Below are positions 7,875 through 16,531 of a DNA stretch of 39,885 bases, one piece after another (position 1 is the stretch's first letter; the number at the start of each line of letters is the position of its first letter). A model generated the notes under the pieces. It was not told the origin of the DNA. It searched no databases and worked only from the letters and a program-made list of their open reading frames with translations. Source of the DNA: an uncultured Algimonas sp. GTDB taxonomy: Bacteria > Pseudomonadota > Alphaproteobacteria > Caulobacterales > Maricaulaceae. The stretch covers positions 1-39,885 of the forward strand of contig CALDUL010000087.1 in NCBI GenBank assembly GCA_937923575.1, given 5' to 3'. Both the position numbers and the translations under genes were made by a program.

Positions 7875-10800
7875 TGGATCGCCTCACAATCGACGATGCC
7901 ACTCAGCGCCAGCGAGAGGCGGCCGATCCCGGCTTTCCGCGCATCGTCAACGCCAATGCGGGCTCTGGCAAAACCAAAGTGCTGGTCGACCGCGTGTCGC
8001 GCATATTGTTGCAGGGCACTGACCCGGACAAAATCCTCTGCATCACCTACACGCGCGCTGCCGCGTCCGAGATGCAGGAGCGGCTCTATGAGACGCTCTC
8101 CAAATGGTCGATCGCGCGCGATGATGCGCTGAAAGAGGTGCTCGGCGAGCTCTATGGTCAAAGCTTCGAGACCATCACCCCGCCGCTCGATCTCAATGTC
8201 GTGCGCACCCACTTCGCTTCCGCGTTGGAAACGCCGGAGGGGCTGAAGGTCATGACCATCCACGCCTTCTGCGAACGCATCGTCGGGCGCTTTCCGATCG
8301 AGGCGGGGATATTGCCCGGGTTCAATGCGCTGGACGATGCGGAGGCGACGGCGCTGCTGCAAGACGGCCGCACCGCCATGCTGGCCCGCGCGCGTGACGA
8401 CGAAGCCTTGCGTGAGGCGCTCCACTATATGGCGGCAGCCAAAGCGGATTCGACCGTCGATGCGGAGGTGTTTTCTGCTGCGAAGAGTTTCGAGCGCACG
8501 CAGGCCTGGGCGGCGGCGGGCGGTCTGGGGCCATTTCGACAGGCCGCGGGGATTGCGGCAAATGACACGCCCGACACGATCGCGCGTTCGGCTTGGGCTG
8601 CCACCGACACGCGCCTGCTAGAAGAAGTCGCAGTGTTCTGCTCGGGGCTGAAAGCAAAGACGGCGCAGGCCTTCGTTGGGCGCGCGCAAGCTATGGCGCG
8701 GGAGGCTGACCCGGTGAAGGCCTTTGCAGATTATGCGTTGGTCTTTCTGACCAATTCCGGGTCGCCGCGCAAATCGGTCATCGTGAAGGCGGTCGGCGAA
8801 GCCTTTCCGCGCTACCGTGCGGATAGCCCCGAAGTGGACCGTATTCTCGATGCTCGCGCGCGCATGGCATCGGCGAAAATCGCACAGATGAGTGAATCCC
8901 TGCTTACCCTCGGACATGCGTTGGGCACGCATCACCAGCGCGCCAAGCATCTGGCACGCGGGCTCGACTTCAACGATCTGATCCTGAAAGCACGTGACCT
9001 GCTGACCCGCACGGAAGTGTCCGAATGGGTGGCCTATAAGCTCGACGGCGGGGTGGAGCATGTGCTGCTGGACGAGGCGCAGGACACCGCGCCGGAGCAG
9101 TGGGAGATCGTGAACGCACTCACCGCGCCTTTCCGGCAGGACAGTCCCGATCGCGACGGACCGCGTCGGACATTCTTCGCGGTCGGCGATCCGAAGCAGT
9201 CCATCTATCGTTTCCAAGGCGCGCGGCCTGAAATCTTCATGGAGTCTGTGCGCACGCACACAGAGCCCGGTGATACGCCGGTACAGCTGCGCATGTCCTT
9301 CCGCTCAGCCCAGCAGGTGCTCGATGTCGTCGACGCGCTGTTCATCGACCAGGGCGGGATGGAGGCCATGTTCGACGCCGAGAAGCATCCCGAAGCCTCC
9401 GAGATCTCTCGGCACAAGGCAGCGCGGGAAGATGACGGGCTGGTCGAGCTCTGGCCTCTCGCGCCTAAGGCAGCGAAGCAGGAAGACCGCGCACCGTGGG
9501 ACACGACGCCGGTGGATGCGGCGGACGACACCGATGCGCGTATCGCTCTGGCGCGCTCCATCGCGGGCACGATCTCGCATTGGCTCGACAGCGGGGAGCC
9601 TGTGTTCGACCGCAAGCTGAAGCGGCTGCGGCCGATGCAAGCGGGCGATGTGCTGATCCTCGTGCAGAAGCGTGTCGGCGGGCTGTTCGACGCGATCATC
9701 AAGGCGCTGAAGGACGAGGGGCTTCCTGTCGCGGGTGCGGACCGGCTGGTGCTCCAAGATGCGCTGGTGGTACGCGACCTGCTCGCCATGACGCGCTTCG
9801 TGCTGCTGCCGCTGGATGAGCTGAGCCTCGCCGAAGCGCTCAAGTCGCCGCTTTTTGGGCGGACCGACGACCAGCTCTTCGATCTCTGCGTGGACCGTGA
9901 AGGCACGCTTTGGGACGCGGTGCAGGCGCGCGATCCCGAACTGGCCGCGCATATCCAGACCATTCGCGATGATGCCGATCTGCCGCCCTATGATTTCTAC
10001 GCCCGCTTGCTAGAGCGCATCGGCCCGCACGGTATGAGCTTCCGCGAGGCGCTGTTCCAGCGGCTCGGGATGGAATCGCGCGAGGCACTGGACGCCTTTC
10101 TGACGCTCGCGCTGGAACACCAGCAGCGCCAGGCCCCCAGCCTGCAGCGTTTCCTGCAGGCGTTCGTCGCCGACACGGTGGAGATCAAGCGCGACAAGGA
10201 CGCGGCGGGCTCGGAGATCCGTGTGATGACCGTGCATGGGGCGAAGGGTCTGGAGGCGCCGGTGGTCTTCCTGCCCGACACGACGCGAAAGCCGCGCAAG
10301 TCCTCCGGCGGGCTGATCGAGGCAGGCGACACATGGATCGTCGCCCCGCCCGCCTCACAGAGCACGCCGCTGGTCGATCGCTATAAGGACGCCCACGACG
10401 CCGAGGACATGCGCGAATATATGCGGCTGCTCTATGTCGCCATGACGCGCGCAGAGAGCCGCTTGGTGCTCTGCGGCTATCACCACGGCAGCGGGGAGGC
10501 GGGCTTTGAGGACGGCGCGTGGTATCCGTGGCTGCGCAAGACCGTGATGGAGATGTCGGGCGCGACCGAATTTGCAACCGATTTCGACGGCGAAGGCATG
10601 ATGGGCTGGCGCTACGGGGTGCGGCATTCACCCGTCGAAGCGGAAGCCGTGACGCCGCGAGCGCCTGCCGCACTGCCGCAATGGATTGGCGAGCTTGCGA
10701 GAGCGGAGCTTCACACGACCCGCGAGGCCGTGCCAAGCCAGCTGCTGTCCGAAGACACGGAAGTCTCCAACACGCCCGGCCGCGCCAATGTGTTGCGCGG

Positions 10801-11299
10801 GATCGTGCTGCACAAATTGCTGGAATTCCTGCCGGATCAGCCGCCCGCGCGCCGCCGCGCGGTCGCGGCGGAAATCGTGGCGGGCTATCCTGTTCTCGAC
10901 GAGGCGAAGGGCCGAGAGGTCATGGCCGAGGCGTTCTCCGTGATCGACAACCCCGAATTCGCCGCTGTCTTTGCCGAAGGTTCGCGCGCGGAGGTGAGCT
11001 TGGCGGGCACGATCCACAACACTTTCGTCAACGCCCAGGTGGACCGCATGTCGGTGATGGACGACGTCGTCTATTTGGTCGATTACAAATCCAATCGCGA
11101 TGCGCCGAACGCAGCCGACGGAGTACCGCTGAGCTATCTCGCGCAGATGGCGGCCTATCGGGAGCTCGCCCGCGCGATCTGGCCCGAGCGGGACATTTGC
11201 TGCGGCTTGCTGTGGACGGCGCGGCCCGCGCTAATGTGGCTGGAAGACGCCGCGATGGACGCCGCCTTGACGCAGGTGGAAGCGGTTCTTACCTCCTGA
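7871..11299 (+). CDS. addA: double-strand break repair helicase-nuclease AddA
   Basis: A 1142-residue UvrD/Rep-family helicase with a RecB-type nuclease tail; the motor subunit of AddAB. A Q-motif glutamine is at 'ATQRQREA', Walker A at 'NAGSGKTKVLVDRV' (K34), Walker B at 'LLDEAQDTAPEQW' (D401, E402) and motif IV at 'IYRFQGARPEIF'. 'VMTVHGAKGLEAPVVFLPD' is motif V and 'RLLYVAMTRAESRLVLCG' is motif VI. The nuclease catalytic residues are D1058 in 'QVDRM' and D1071/K1073 in 'VDYKSNR'. All helicase and nuclease motifs are present, so the enzyme should be active. Translation is coupled to addB through an ATGA overlap. Confidence 0.95.
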   Translation: MMDRLTIDDATQRQREAADPGFPRIVNANAGSGKTKVLVDRVSRILLQGTDPDKILCITYTRAAASEMQERLYETLSKWSIARDDALKEVLGELYGQSFETITPPLDLNVVRTHFASALETPEGLKVMTIHAFCERIVGRFPIEAGILPGFNALDDAEATALLQDGRTAMLARARDDEALREALHYMAAAKADSTVDAEVFSAAKSFERTQAWAAAGGLGPFRQAAGIAANDTPDTIARSAWAATDTRLLEEVAVFCSGLKAKTAQAFVGRAQAMAREADPVKAFADYALVFLTNSGSPRKSVIVKAVGEAFPRYRADSPEVDRILDARARMASAKIAQMSESLLTLGHALGTHHQRAKHLARGLDFNDLILKARDLLTRTEVSEWVAYKLDGGVEHVLLDEAQDTAPEQWEIVNALTAPFRQDSPDRDGPRRTFFAVGDPKQSIYRFQGARPEIFMESVRTHTEPGDTPVQLRMSFRSAQQVLDVVDALFIDQGGMEAMFDAEKHPEASEISRHKAAREDDGLVELWPLAPKAAKQEDRAPWDTTPVDAADDTDARIALARSIAGTISHWLDSGEPVFDRKLKRLRPMQAGDVLILVQKRVGGLFDAIIKALKDEGLPVAGADRLVLQDALVVRDLLAMTRFVLLPLDELSLAEALKSPLFGRTDDQLFDLCVDREGTLWDAVQARDPELAAHIQTIRDDADLPPYDFYARLLERIGPHGMSFREALFQRLGMESREALDAFLTLALEHQQRQAPSLQRFLQAFVADTVEIKRDKDAAGSEIRVMTVHGAKGLEAPVVFLPDTTRKPRKSSGGLIEAGDTWIVAPPASQSTPLVDRYKDAHDAEDMREYMRLLYVAMTRAESRLVLCGYHHGSGEAGFEDGAWYPWLRKTVMEMSGATEFATDFDGEGMMGWRYGVRHSPVEAEAVTPRAPAALPQWIGELARAELHTTREAVPSQLLSEDTEVSNTPGRANVLRGIVLHKLLEFLPDQPPARRRAVAAEIVAGYPVLDEAKGREVMAEAFSVIDNPEFAAVFAEGSRAEVSLAGTIHNTFVNAQVDRMSVMDDVVYLVDYKSNRDAPNAADGVPLSYLAQMAAYRELARAIWPERDICCGLLWTARPALMWLEDAAMDAALTQVEAVLTS

Positions 11300-11344
11300 T
11301 CTCAAACGAGGCCGATTCCGCGGCCCCTACCCAGTGAGGCTCCC

Positions 11345-11665
11345 ATGAGCACTATCGCCGTCACAGACGACAATTTCCGCGACGAAGTCCTGAATTCCGA
11401 CACACCCGTGCTGGTCGATTTTTGGGCCGAATGGTGCGCGCCGTGCAAGGCGATGACGCCTGCGCTCGAAGCCGTGGCCGAGGACATGTCCGGCAAGATC
11501 AAAATCGCCAAGGTCAATATAGACGACGCGCCTGACACACCGATGCGCTACCACATCCGCAATGTTCCCACGATGATGATCTTCAAGAACGGCGAAGTCG
11601 TCTCCACCAAGATGGGTGCGATGACGCGCACAAAGCTGACCGAATGGTTGGCCGAGCACGCTTAG
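11345..11665 (+). CDS. trxA: thioredoxin 1
   Basis: A 106-residue cytosolic thioredoxin, the general dithiol reductant for ribonucleotide reductase, peroxiredoxins and others. The active site is 'WAEWCAPCKAM' with C31 and C34. The buried aspartate lies in 'LVDFWAEW', and the cis-proline loop is 'IRNVPTMMIF'. Length and lack of signal peptide fit TrxA. It follows addA after 45 bases with GTGAGG ahead of the ATG and is probably cotranscribed with addBA, as in many alphaproteobacteria. It converges on a lipoprotein gene six bases away; no clear terminator is visible between them. Confidence 0.95.
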   Translation: MSTIAVTDDNFRDEVLNSDTPVLVDFWAEWCAPCKAMTPALEAVAEDMSGKIKIAKVNIDDAPDTPMRYHIRNVPTMMIFKNGEVVSTKMGAMTRTKLTEWLAEHA

Positions 11666-11671
11666 GCGCGC

Positions 11672-12322
11672 TTACGGCGCAGCGTCCGGCTGCGCCTCGC
11701 TATTCAGACCCAGCACCAGCAGCTCCTCATCATCGGGGAGCGAACGGAACCGATATGTGTCAGGCACATCTTCGCTGTCAGGCACCATGACGAGCTTTAC
11801 AGGATTGGGGTAGAGCGACAGCTTCGCCCCGGTCATACCGTCCGCGCCCGCAAGGATCGGCGAGCCGTAGAAGGACGCCAGTCCGACCGCCATCGTCGTG
11901 TTGGACGAAACGAAAAGTAAGGGCAGGTTGGCAGACATGACGCCGCCCAAGCCGGCCGCCACGCCGCTCGCTCCGGCTGTGGCCAGAGCCGATCCGGAGC
12001 TCTCTTCGGCAATCGCTTCCTGCATCAGCCGAACATCGTCGATCTCTGCGCGCACGAACTCGCTGCTGCGCACGACGACGCGGACATCGTGGTGATCGGG
12101 CAAAGTGACCCGTGCGATGAACTGATCTTTGCGAGACACCGGAATGGAACAGGGAGTCGGTGCGCAGGATGTCGCGCGGCGACCATTGCCGTCGTCGAGG
12201 CTCGTGGCGACGGACGCTCCGGGCGGCACGGTCTCGACCACGAACTCCTCGTTGAAGCCGTTCACCACGGTCGCGCAGCTACCCAGCACGAGCGCGATGA
12301 CAGCAAGCGCTATGGATCTCAC
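11672..12322 (-). CDS. putative lipoprotein, paralogue of the upstream gene
   Basis: A 216-residue exported lipoprotein of unknown function. The signal peptide is hydrophobic and ends in the lipobox 'LGSCA' (C16). After the cysteine comes 'FVVETVPPGASV' and a loop 'CAPTPCSIPV', resembling PEGA-type surface modules. The middle is a glycine/alanine-rich hydrophobic stretch (about 110-160), and 'LYPNPVKLVMVP' follows. The neighbour encoded just upstream (12319-12936) shares the same order of elements, including 'C-x-x-TPC' and 'PNP', so the pair arose by duplication. The GTG start overlaps the neighbour's stop (GTGA), which implies coupled translation. No enzymatic motif is visible. Confidence 0.72.
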   Translation of the reverse strand: MRSIALAVIALVLGSCATVVNGFNEEFVVETVPPGASVATSLDDGNGRRATSCAPTPCSIPVSRKDQFIARVTLPDHHDVRVVVRSSEFVRAEIDDVRLMQEAIAEESSGSALATAGASGVAAGLGGVMSANLPLLFVSSNTTMAVGLASFYGSPILAGADGMTGAKLSLYPNPVKLVMVPDSEDVPDTYRFRSLPDDEELLVLGLNSEAQPDAAP

Positions 12323-12936
12323 TTTTTCGACTTTCGTGCAGCCTTCTTTGCGCGCTTTTCGCGAATGGCGACGGCTCCGGGATGGGCCGGTATGTCCGCA
12401 CCTTCCGGTGCCATTTCCAGCACGATCGGATTGGGCTGCAGGTTTAGCAGCGCACCCGACGGGCCGTCGACCAACAAGGTCGCGCCGAGCGCGGCGCCCG
12501 CCGTGATGCCAGCAACCGCTGCACCACCCGCGACCAACGCGCCTGTGCCGCCCGACGCCACGCCCGCAAAAGCCACCGCGGAGGTCACGCCCACAGCCAC
12601 CCCGACTGTACCAGTCGTGGCAAGGTTGGAGCGCATGGCCTCTTTCTTCAGCCCATTGGTGACGCCGATCTCATAGGGCTCATAGCCGTCTTTTTCGACG
12701 GTCATCAGGAACTCGGAGCGGCGCGGCATCTTGATAGTGCAGGGCGTCGCCTCGCATCCGGCGTAGCGGATAGAGCCATCGTCATTCTTGCCCATCTTGC
12801 GGTCGGTGGTAACGCGCGCTCCGTCGGGAATTGTCTCGACGATCAGCTTGTCATTGGTCCCTCTGATCGCCGTGGCGCAGGACGGCAGAACTGTCGTCGC
12901 GCTTAGTCCGACCAGCAACATCGTCGCGTGTTTCAT
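12319..12936 (-). CDS. putative PEGA-like lipoprotein with glycine-rich hydrophobic core
   Basis: A 205-residue lipoprotein. I start it at the ATG at 12936, which has a GGGGGAG ribosome site. A longer frame upstream would bury the signal peptide. The lipobox is 'LPSC' (C20), followed by 'IVETIPDGARV', 'CEATPCTIKMPRR' and 'VEKDGYEPYEI', which is close to the PEGA pattern (surface-exposed beta-sandwich repeats). A long Gly/Ala/Val-rich stretch at about 105-160 may insert in or associate with a membrane. The C-terminus is strongly basic (K/R-rich). It is first in a two-gene operon with its paralogue and diverges from the small gene at 13067. Function is unknown. Confidence 0.75.
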   Translation of the reverse strand: MKHATMLLVGLSATTVLPSCATAIRGTNDKLIVETIPDGARVTTDRKMGKNDDGSIRYAGCEATPCTIKMPRRSEFLMTVEKDGYEPYEIGVTNGLKKEAMRSNLATTGTVGVAVGVTSAVAFAGVASGGTGALVAGGAAVAGITAGAALGATLLVDGPSGALLNLQPNPIVLEMAPEGADIPAHPGAVAIREKRAKKAARKSKK

Positions 12937-13066
12937 GCCGTCTCCCCCTGCACGTCGCCGGATTAGCAAGTCGCCTTGGGAGAGCAAACTCACAATACAC
13001 GTCATCATGCAACACAGCCTCGGAACGCGACGGGCATTTGCGTCGTTGTAGAGCCAAGGAGACATC

Positions 13067-13408
13067 ATGCCAGAACTAGACCCCACCATTCGTACATTGC
13101 CCGTCGACACCGCGATCAGCGGTGATGCCTATATGCCGGGCCTGTCCAATCCTGTGACCTCTGCGGAAATCCGGGACATTGCGTTGAACCCGCAAAATCC
13201 CGTCCAGGAGCGCCTCGATGCCCTCGGTGAGCTGCGCCGCGAGATGGTTGCGCGCGACAGCGCCGACACGCTGCCTGACACGAAATCGCTCATTGCGGAG
13301 ATCGACTCGCATATCGGCTTGTTGAGCGCGCCTGGCGAAGGCTCCGCCGACCCGGACGTGCTGCGCCAATCCGACACCGCCGTGAACCCGGACAATCTTT
13401 CGGCCTAG
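13067..13408 (+). CDS. small conserved-looking hypothetical protein
   Basis: A 113-residue acidic soluble protein with no signal peptide, membrane segment or cysteine. I do not recognise a family. Two amphipathic helices are likely around residues 46-65 ('VQERLDALGELRREMV') and 72-88 ('DTKSLIAEIDSHIGLL'); both ends are rich in P, D and N and probably disordered. A strong ribosome site (AAGGAG) precedes the ATG by about six bases, which supports real translation. It lies 44 bases ahead of the peroxiredoxin-like gene on the same strand and may be cotranscribed with it. The 130-base gap upstream is shared with the divergent lipoprotein operon. Confidence 0.65.
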   Translation: MPELDPTIRTLPVDTAISGDAYMPGLSNPVTSAEIRDIALNPQNPVQERLDALGELRREMVARDSADTLPDTKSLIAEIDSHIGLLSAPGEGSADPDVLRQSDTAVNPDNLSA

Positions 13409-13452
13409 CGGCCCGCCGCGTCACTATCCCTACACTCCACCCCAAGGACACA

Positions 13453-13977
13453 ATGACCAATCTGATCAACCCCAAATCCCGCATCCCCTCCATCAGCGTG
13501 CCGCTGGTGCGTGGCGGTAATTTCGCCATGGCTGAAGCCAGCCCGGAGAACTTTCAGATCATCGTCGCCTACCGCGGCGTCCATTGCCCAAAGTGCAAGG
13601 CGCAGCTTCAGGCAATCGAACCCATGGTCGCGGATATCCGCGCCGACGGCCACGATATCGTGGCAATCTCCATGGACAGCGAAGAGCGTGCGAAAACTGC
13701 CGTCGACGAGTGGGAGCTGTCCGAGCTGCCGGTCGGCTACGGCCTGGAGCTGTTGGACGCCAAGTCGCTTGGCCTGTTTATCTCCGACTCGATTTCGGAT
13801 GCAGAGCCACACCTTTTCTCCGAGCCCGGTATCTTTGTGACGTCGGCGGACGGCACGCTTTATGCGCAGATCGTGCAGAATACGCCATTCGGTCGGCCGG
13901 ACATGGCCGATCTTCTGGCCGGTCTGAACTATGCGGTAAAAAATGACTACCCGGTGCGAGGTACGTCGGTGGGCTAG
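13453..13977 (+). CDS. peroxiredoxin-like (AhpC/TSA, redoxin) family protein
   Basis: A 174-residue thioredoxin-fold protein without a signal peptide. The key segment 'VAYRGVHCPKCKAQL' (C45, C48) places a CxxC pair where the peroxidatic cysteine of AhpC/TSA proteins sits. The 'YRG-HC--C' context is typical of an uncharacterised peroxiredoxin-like group. Downstream 'VAISMDSEERAK' and 'FSEPGIFVTSADG' match the second half of the fold. It could reduce peroxides or act as a disulfide reductase; the CxxC rather than a lone cysteine leaves this open. It converges on folC with a 4-base overlap of the two stop regions. Thioredoxin (trxA), encoded 1.8 kb upstream, is a plausible reductant, by inference only. 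Confidence 0.78.
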   Translation: MTNLINPKSRIPSISVPLVRGGNFAMAEASPENFQIIVAYRGVHCPKCKAQLQAIEPMVADIRADGHDIVAISMDSEERAKTAVDEWELSELPVGYGLELLDAKSLGLFISDSISDAEPHLFSEPGIFVTSADGTLYAQIVQNTPFGRPDMADLLAGLNYAVKNDYPVRGTSVG

Positions 13978-15290
13978 GCCTCATTCGCCTTGAGCACCTC
14001 GCCCGCGAGGTAGAGCGAGCCGCAGATCAGGATGCGCGGCGCGGTAATGGGCTCGTCAACCGTCTGCCGCGATAGCGCTTCGCCCATGTTCAGCGCAGCC
14101 TGTAGCGCGGCTGTGAGGTTGTCGCCCACAATGCCGACCATCCCGCGCGCCGATGCGAGCTCCGCCAGCACCTCCGGTGCCAAGCCGGCGTGGCCCGGAA
14201 TATCGACCGCGACGAGTCCGGCGGCGAGGCCATCGAAGAAATCCAGATAGCCGCCTGCATCCTTGTTCGACAAAATTCCCATGACGAGGATCAGAGGTCG
14301 CGGGGAGCGGGCTTCGAGGCCCGCCATGTGACTGGCCAGCGCGCGGGCGGCGTGCGGATTGTGCCCGCCGTCGAGCCAGACTTCCGCGCCGGCCTCTGTC
14401 GCGATTTCGGCCAGCGGGCCGGAGCGCAGGGGCTGCATGCGCGCGGGCCAGCGGGCCTTGGTCAATCCATCGGCGATGGCGTCCGTGCCGATCCCCAGTT
14501 GACGCGCGACGGCGATGGCGAGGCCGGCATTCATGATCTGATGTTCGCCCGCGAGGCTCGGCAGGGGCAGGTCGAGCAGGGCATTCTCCGTCTCCCACAC
14601 CATGCGTCCGTGCTGGCGGTAGGCGCGGAAGCCTTCTCCCCAATGTTGAAGCGGAGCGCCGACAGCCTCGCTCACTGCGTCCAGCACGCCGCGCACCTCG
14701 TCGCGTTGCGGTCCGGCAAAGGCCGGGATGCCGGCCTTGAAGATGCCCGCCTTCTCACGCGCGACGCCCTTGATGTCACGGCCCAAAAACTCCGCATGAT
14801 CCAGATCGATCGGCGTGACGGCGCAGACGTCTGGGGTAAATACATTGGTCGCGTCAAAGCGCCCGCCCAAACCGACTTCGATCAGGGCGTAGTCGGCCGG
14901 CGTCTCGGCCATGGCGAGGAAAGCGGCGGCTGTCGTGGCTTCGAAAAACGACAGCGGCGCACCGCCATTGGCCGCGCTTACCCGGCGCAACACATCTGTC
15001 AGTGGCGCGTCGGCGATGTCCTCGCCCGCGATAACGATGCGTTCGTTGAAGCGCACGAGGTGAGGCGAGGTATAGACATGGACCCGCGCGCCCGACGCTT
15101 CGAGAATGGCGCGCAGAATAGCCGTCGTTGAGCCCTTGCCATTGGTCCCGGCGATGTGGACCGCTGTGGGCAGCCTGTCCTGCGGATTGCCGAGCTTTTC
15201 CAGCACGGCTTCGACCCGGCCAAGGCCCAGATCGATCTTGCGCGGGTGTAGCCGCCGGAGGTCCTCCAGCGCGGTCTCGAGCTCGCTCAT
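13974..15290 (-). CDS. folC: bifunctional dihydrofolate synthase / folylpolyglutamate synthase
   Basis: A 438-residue Mur-ligase-like enzyme that adds glutamate to dihydropteroate and extends the polyglutamate tail of folates. The P-loop 'HIAGTNGKGSTTAIL' is followed by 'VYTSPHLVRFNERI', the folate-binding and Mg2+ region. 'LIEVGLGGRFDATNVF' and 'DHAEFLG' are family signatures; 'WLDGGHNPHAARALA' marks the C-terminal domain. I use the ATG at 15290, ten bases after the accD stop. A TTG at 15326 would extend it by 12 residues into accD with no better support. The accD-folC order is the usual alphaproteobacterial operon. Confidence 0.93.
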   Translation of the reverse strand: MSELETALEDLRRLHPRKIDLGLGRVEAVLEKLGNPQDRLPTAVHIAGTNGKGSTTAILRAILEASGARVHVYTSPHLVRFNERIVIAGEDIADAPLTDVLRRVSAANGGAPLSFFEATTAAAFLAMAETPADYALIEVGLGGRFDATNVFTPDVCAVTPIDLDHAEFLGRDIKGVAREKAGIFKAGIPAFAGPQRDEVRGVLDAVSEAVGAPLQHWGEGFRAYRQHGRMVWETENALLDLPLPSLAGEHQIMNAGLAIAVARQLGIGTDAIADGLTKARWPARMQPLRSGPLAEIATEAGAEVWLDGGHNPHAARALASHMAGLEARSPRPLILVMGILSNKDAGGYLDFFDGLAAGLVAVDIPGHAGLAPEVLAELASARGMVGIVGDNLTAALQAALNMGEALSRQTVDEPITAPRILICGSLYLAGEVLKANEA

Positions 15291-15300
15291 ATCGGCCAAA

Positions 15301-16194
15301 TCAGGCGGAAGTCGGATGCGGTGCAAATTCGGGATTGATGCGCGTGTGCTCGGATTGGGTCAGCACGGCGAGCAGGCGGGCGAGCGTTTCGCGCAGATCC
15401 TTTCGGTGCACGACCTTGTCGATCATGCCGTGCTCTTCCAGGAATTCCGCGCGCTGGAAACCTTCGGGTAGCTTCTCGCGGATTGTGTCCTCGATCACGC
15501 GCGGTCCGGCAAAGCAGATCAGCGCGCCGGGCTCGGCCAGATGGATGTCGCCCAGCATGGCGTAGCTGGCCGTAACTCCGCCCGTCGTCGGATCGCAGAG
15601 CACCACGATATAGGGCAGGCCAGCTTCGCGTAGGCGCTGCACAGCGATGGTCGTGCGCGGCATCTGCATCAGGCTCAGCGCGCCTTCCTGCATGCGCGCG
15701 CCGCCGGCCGCGGTAAACACGACGAGCGGCAGGGATTGCGCCAGTGCGATTTGCGCCGCCTCAATGAAGCCTTCGCCTGCCGCCATTCCCAAGCTACCGC
15801 CCATGAAAGCGAAATTCTGCACCAGTACGACCGTCTCCACGCCGTGGATTCTGCCAGATGCGATCGACATGGCGTCGTCATTGCCGGTCTTGGCGCGGGC
15901 CTTTTTCAGGCGGTCGGTATATTTCTGGTCGTCGCGAAACTTCAGCGGATCTGCGGCGACTGAGGGTGTCGGATAGGTCGCATATTGCCCGTCATCAAAG
16001 GTGTAGCCGAAGCGCAGTTCCGGCCCGATGCGCATATGATGGCCGGCGGGCGTGACATGCAGCAGCCCCGGCAGATCGGCGGCGAACACCATCTCGCCCG
16101 ACTTAGGGCACTTCATCCAAAGATTATCGGGCGTGTCCCGCTTGGTGAAGATCGACTTCACGCCGGGCGGGGTGAGTTTAGTAAGCCAGTTCAT
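15301..16194 (-). CDS. accD: acetyl-CoA carboxylase carboxyltransferase subunit beta
   Basis: A 297-residue subunit that, with AccA, transfers the carboxyl group from carboxybiotin to acetyl-CoA, giving malonyl-CoA for fatty acid synthesis. The N-terminus '[16 protein letters not shown]' is typical. The crotonase-like core has '[21 protein letters not shown]', whose two halves flank the oxyanion hole, and '[19 protein letters not shown]', '[10 protein letters not shown]'. The zinc-ribbon region reads '[11 protein letters not shown]' and '[13 protein letters not shown]', keeping one of four cysteines. Loss of this ribbon is common in alphaproteobacterial AccD. The ATG at 16194 has AGGGA upstream; the frame upstream of it is not conserved-looking. 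trpA, the common upstream neighbour, is absent. Confidence 0.94.
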   Translation of the reverse strand: MNWLTKLTPPGVKSIFTKRDTPDNLWMKCPKSGEMVFAADLPGLLHVTPAGHHMRIGPELRFGYTFDDGQYATYPTPSVAADPLKFRDDQKYTDRLKKARAKTGNDDAMSIASGRIHGVETVVLVQNFAFMGGSLGMAAGEGFIEAAQIALAQSLPLVVFTAAGGARMQEGALSLMQMPRTTIAVQRLREAGLPYIVVLCDPTTGGVTASYAMLGDIHLAEPGALICFAGPRVIEDTIREKLPEGFQRAEFLEEHGMIDKVVHRKDLRETLARLLAVLTQSEHTRINPEFAPHPTSA

Positions 16195-16358
16195 GGCGTC
16201 CCTATGTGAGGGTTTGCACATTTCTGCAACGGCTGGAGCGACTACGGCACGCAAAGCAAGGCTTTGGCCGACGCTGACTCGTCGCGAGGCAGAAGCTGTC
16301 ATTGCGCAGATTTTGAAATGCGTAAATCGGAGGCCAACCAAGAAAGTGAGCGCACATC

Positions 16359-16484
16359 ATGGAACGAGACATCGCCGGAACCATCGGGGATGATAGGTCT
16401 GGGGGCACGGCTGAGGACGCGCGCTAGAAGCGCTTTGCCGGCGACGACGTCATCAACGGCGGCGCGCGGAAGGACTACGCTTAG
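16359..16484 (+). pseudogene. possible relic of RTX calcium-binding nonapeptide repeats
   Basis: The 337 bases between accD and the ccmG-like gene hold no intact gene. Within them a 42-codon frame starts at ATG 16359 and is cut by an in-frame TAG at 16425, then runs on to TAG at 16482. Its residues fall into four nine-residue steps: 'GTIGDDRSG', 'GTAEDAR-K' (the dash is the stop), 'RFAGDDVIN' and 'GGARKDYA'. These resemble degenerate hemolysin-type (GGxGxDxUx) repeats. A short decayed tail of a secreted RTX protein is one reading; chance periodicity in a GC-rich gap is the other. No promoter or terminator is evident in the rest of the gap. Confidence 0.3.
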
Positions 16485-16531
16485 CCCGCCGTTGGCAGCG
16501 GTAAAGCGATGGCGTAAGCCGCCTGTCAGTT

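Noticed and set aside
14190-15131. A 313-codon plus-strand frame inside folC
   Set aside because: It is fully antisense to a clear folC with all family motifs, and its own translation shows no recognisable domain.
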